From NCBI GenBank assembly GCA_964412905.1, contig CAYPQL010000065.1, positions 1 to 5,043 on the forward strand: a stretch of 5,043 nt of DNA, written 5' to 3'. A program made the position numbers and the translations under genes. This document shows positions 4,344 to 5,043 of this stretch, piece by piece. The DNA is from CAYPQL01 sp964412905. Lineage in GTDB: Bacteria > Patescibacteriota > Minisyncoccia > JAHIHE01 > JAGLIN01. The notes under the pieces are model-generated. The model saw nothing but the letters and a program-made list of their open reading frames with translations, was not told where the DNA came from and searched no databases. Numbering within the stretch: the stretch's first letter is position 1; the number at the start of each line of letters is the position of its first letter.

Positions 4344-5043
4344 ATGAAAAATAGACTTGAAAAAATCAAAAAAACAGCGCTGGCGAAAATTAAAAAGGCG
4401 GATAGTTTTGATGGGTTGGAAAAAATCAGGATAAAATATCTTGGCAGAAAAAGCGAACTTACAGATGTTTTGCGCGGGTTGAAGGATTTGTCTAAAAATA
4501 AGAAAAGAGAAGTTGGAGATTTGGCGAATAAAGTAAAAGAAGAGATAGAACTGGAAATTAGAAACTGGAAACTGGAAATTGGAAAAAAAGAGTTTAGCGA
4601 TATTGAAGAAAAAGAGAGAATAGACATAACATATCCCGGCGAGAAAATAGAAACTGGACATCTTCATCCCGTGACTCAGACGAGATATATGATCGAGGAG
4701 ATATTCAAATCAATGGGTTTTCTGGCTGTGGAAGATCGTGAAGTGGAGGACGAGTTTCATAATTTTGACGCCTTGAATATGCCCCAAAATCATCCGGCGC
4801 GGGATATGCAAGATACTTTTTTTCTAAAAAGCGGAGCGGTTCCAAGAACCCAAACTTCGTCCGTGCAAATCAGATATATGGAAAAAAACAAGCCGCCGCT
4901 GAAAATTGTTTCTTCCGGCAGAGTGTATAGAAACGAGAATGCCGACGCCACGCACGGATTTAATTTTCATCAAGTTGAATGTTTGATGGCGGACAAAGCG
5001 GGAAAAATCACCATTTCCAATTTTAAATCTGTTTTGTCCGAGT
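4344..5043 (+). CDS. pheS: Phenylalanyl-tRNA synthetase alpha subunit (5' part, runs off window)
   Basis: 233 codons of PheS, the catalytic subunit of the (alpha-beta)2 class II enzyme that charges tRNA-Phe. The N-terminal Lys/Glu-rich coiled-coil arm covers about residues 1-90 (KYLGRKSELT at 31-40). The catalytic core follows: ERIDITYPG (91-99), HPVTQTRYMIEEIFKSMGF (108-126, class II motif 1 region), EFHNFDALNMPQNHPARDMQDTFF (137-160), RTQTSSVQIR (168-177), and the motif 2 region GRVYRNENADATHGFNFHQVE (192-212). Bacterial PheS is about 330-350 aa, so roughly the last third, including motif 3, lies beyond the window. ATG 4344 is the first possible start because TAA 4341-4343 is directly upstream in frame. 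No Shine-Dalgarno site is visible. Residues 69-81 are encoded by an AT-rich repeat like those in the intergenic gaps. pheT often follows pheS, but it is not visible here. Confidence 0.97.
   Translation, partial: MKNRLEKIKKTALAKIKKADSFDGLEKIRIKYLGRKSELTDVLRGLKDLSKNKKREVGDLANKVKEEIELEIRNWKLEIGKKEFSDIEEKERIDITYPGEKIETGHLHPVTQTRYMIEEIFKSMGFLAVEDREVEDEFHNFDALNMPQNHPARDMQDTFFLKSGAVPRTQTSSVQIRYMEKNKPPLKIVSSGRVYRNENADATHGFNFHQVECLMADKAGKITISNFKSVLSE
4549..4583 (+). repeat. In-frame AT-rich word repeat inside pheS
   Basis: aactggaaatt occurs at 4549-4559 and again at 4570-4580, with another aactgg at 4563-4568 between them. The repeat is translated as (E)LEI-RNW-KLEI-G (residues 69-80), in the coiled-coil arm just before the catalytic domain. 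The ACTGGAAATTGGAAA vocabulary resembles the noncoding GGAATTTGG repeats of the window, which suggests repeat DNA tolerated within a gene. Confidence 0.6.

Noticed and set aside
139..4583. A CRISPR array or direct-repeat/spacer system
   Set aside because: The repeats are short AT-rich words or palindromes with irregular spacing. There are no uniform repeat-spacer units and no cas genes.
4329..4667. Two long antisense open frames opposite the pheS 5' end
   Set aside because: They lie opposite clear pheS coding sequence. Their Phe/Ser/Asn-rich translations are reverse readings of Lys/Glu-rich codons and the ACTGGAAATT repeat.

Overview
The window looks like an AT-rich genome fragment from a small-genome, uncultivated bacterium. 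My best guess is Patescibacteria (Candidate Phyla Radiation, Parcubacteria-like). This is inference from overall style: a compact set of unusual type IV minor prepilins, most genes lacking a Shine-Dalgarno site, an HD-domain hydrolase among tRNA genes, a small four-helix membrane protein before pheS, and palindromic AT-rich repeats in almost every intergenic gap. TGA works as a normal stop (two pilin genes end in TGA), so the code is not the TGA=Gly variant known from Gracilibacteria/Absconditabacteria.

Positions 1-2441 (+ strand) hold a four-gene minor-prepilin cassette: a FimT/GspH-like, a PilV-like, a PilW/PulJ-like and a PilX-like protein. Each has a short basic N-terminal leader ending in Gly and then one hydrophobic helix. 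This is the usual content of a priming/tip complex for a type IV pilus or related filament. The major pilin and the assembly machinery (PilB/C/D/M/N/O) are not in the window. The cassette ends at a bidirectional hairpin terminator (2481-2520).

Positions 2520-3549 (- strand) hold, in transcription order, initiator tRNA-fMet, elongator tRNA-Met, an HD-domain phosphohydrolase of the YfbR/HDDC2 type, and tRNA-Asp, converging on the same terminator. The initiator tRNA has C1:A72 and the anticodon loop CCCATAA, with C at position 33 instead of the near-universal U.

Positions 3550-5043 (+ strand) begin with a perfect 50-bp palindrome in the divergent gap, then a small four-helix membrane protein, a MITE-like palindromic element, and the first 233 codons of pheS (phenylalanyl-tRNA synthetase alpha), which runs off the window end.

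The most distinctive feature is the repeat layer. At least six palindromic or inverted-repeat elements fill the gaps. AT-rich word repeats carry or abut pilin start codons, and one such repeat lies in frame within pheS. I found no defence system, CRISPR array, transposase or other clear new multi-gene system. The candidates for novelty are the repeat families and the unusual initiator tRNA.
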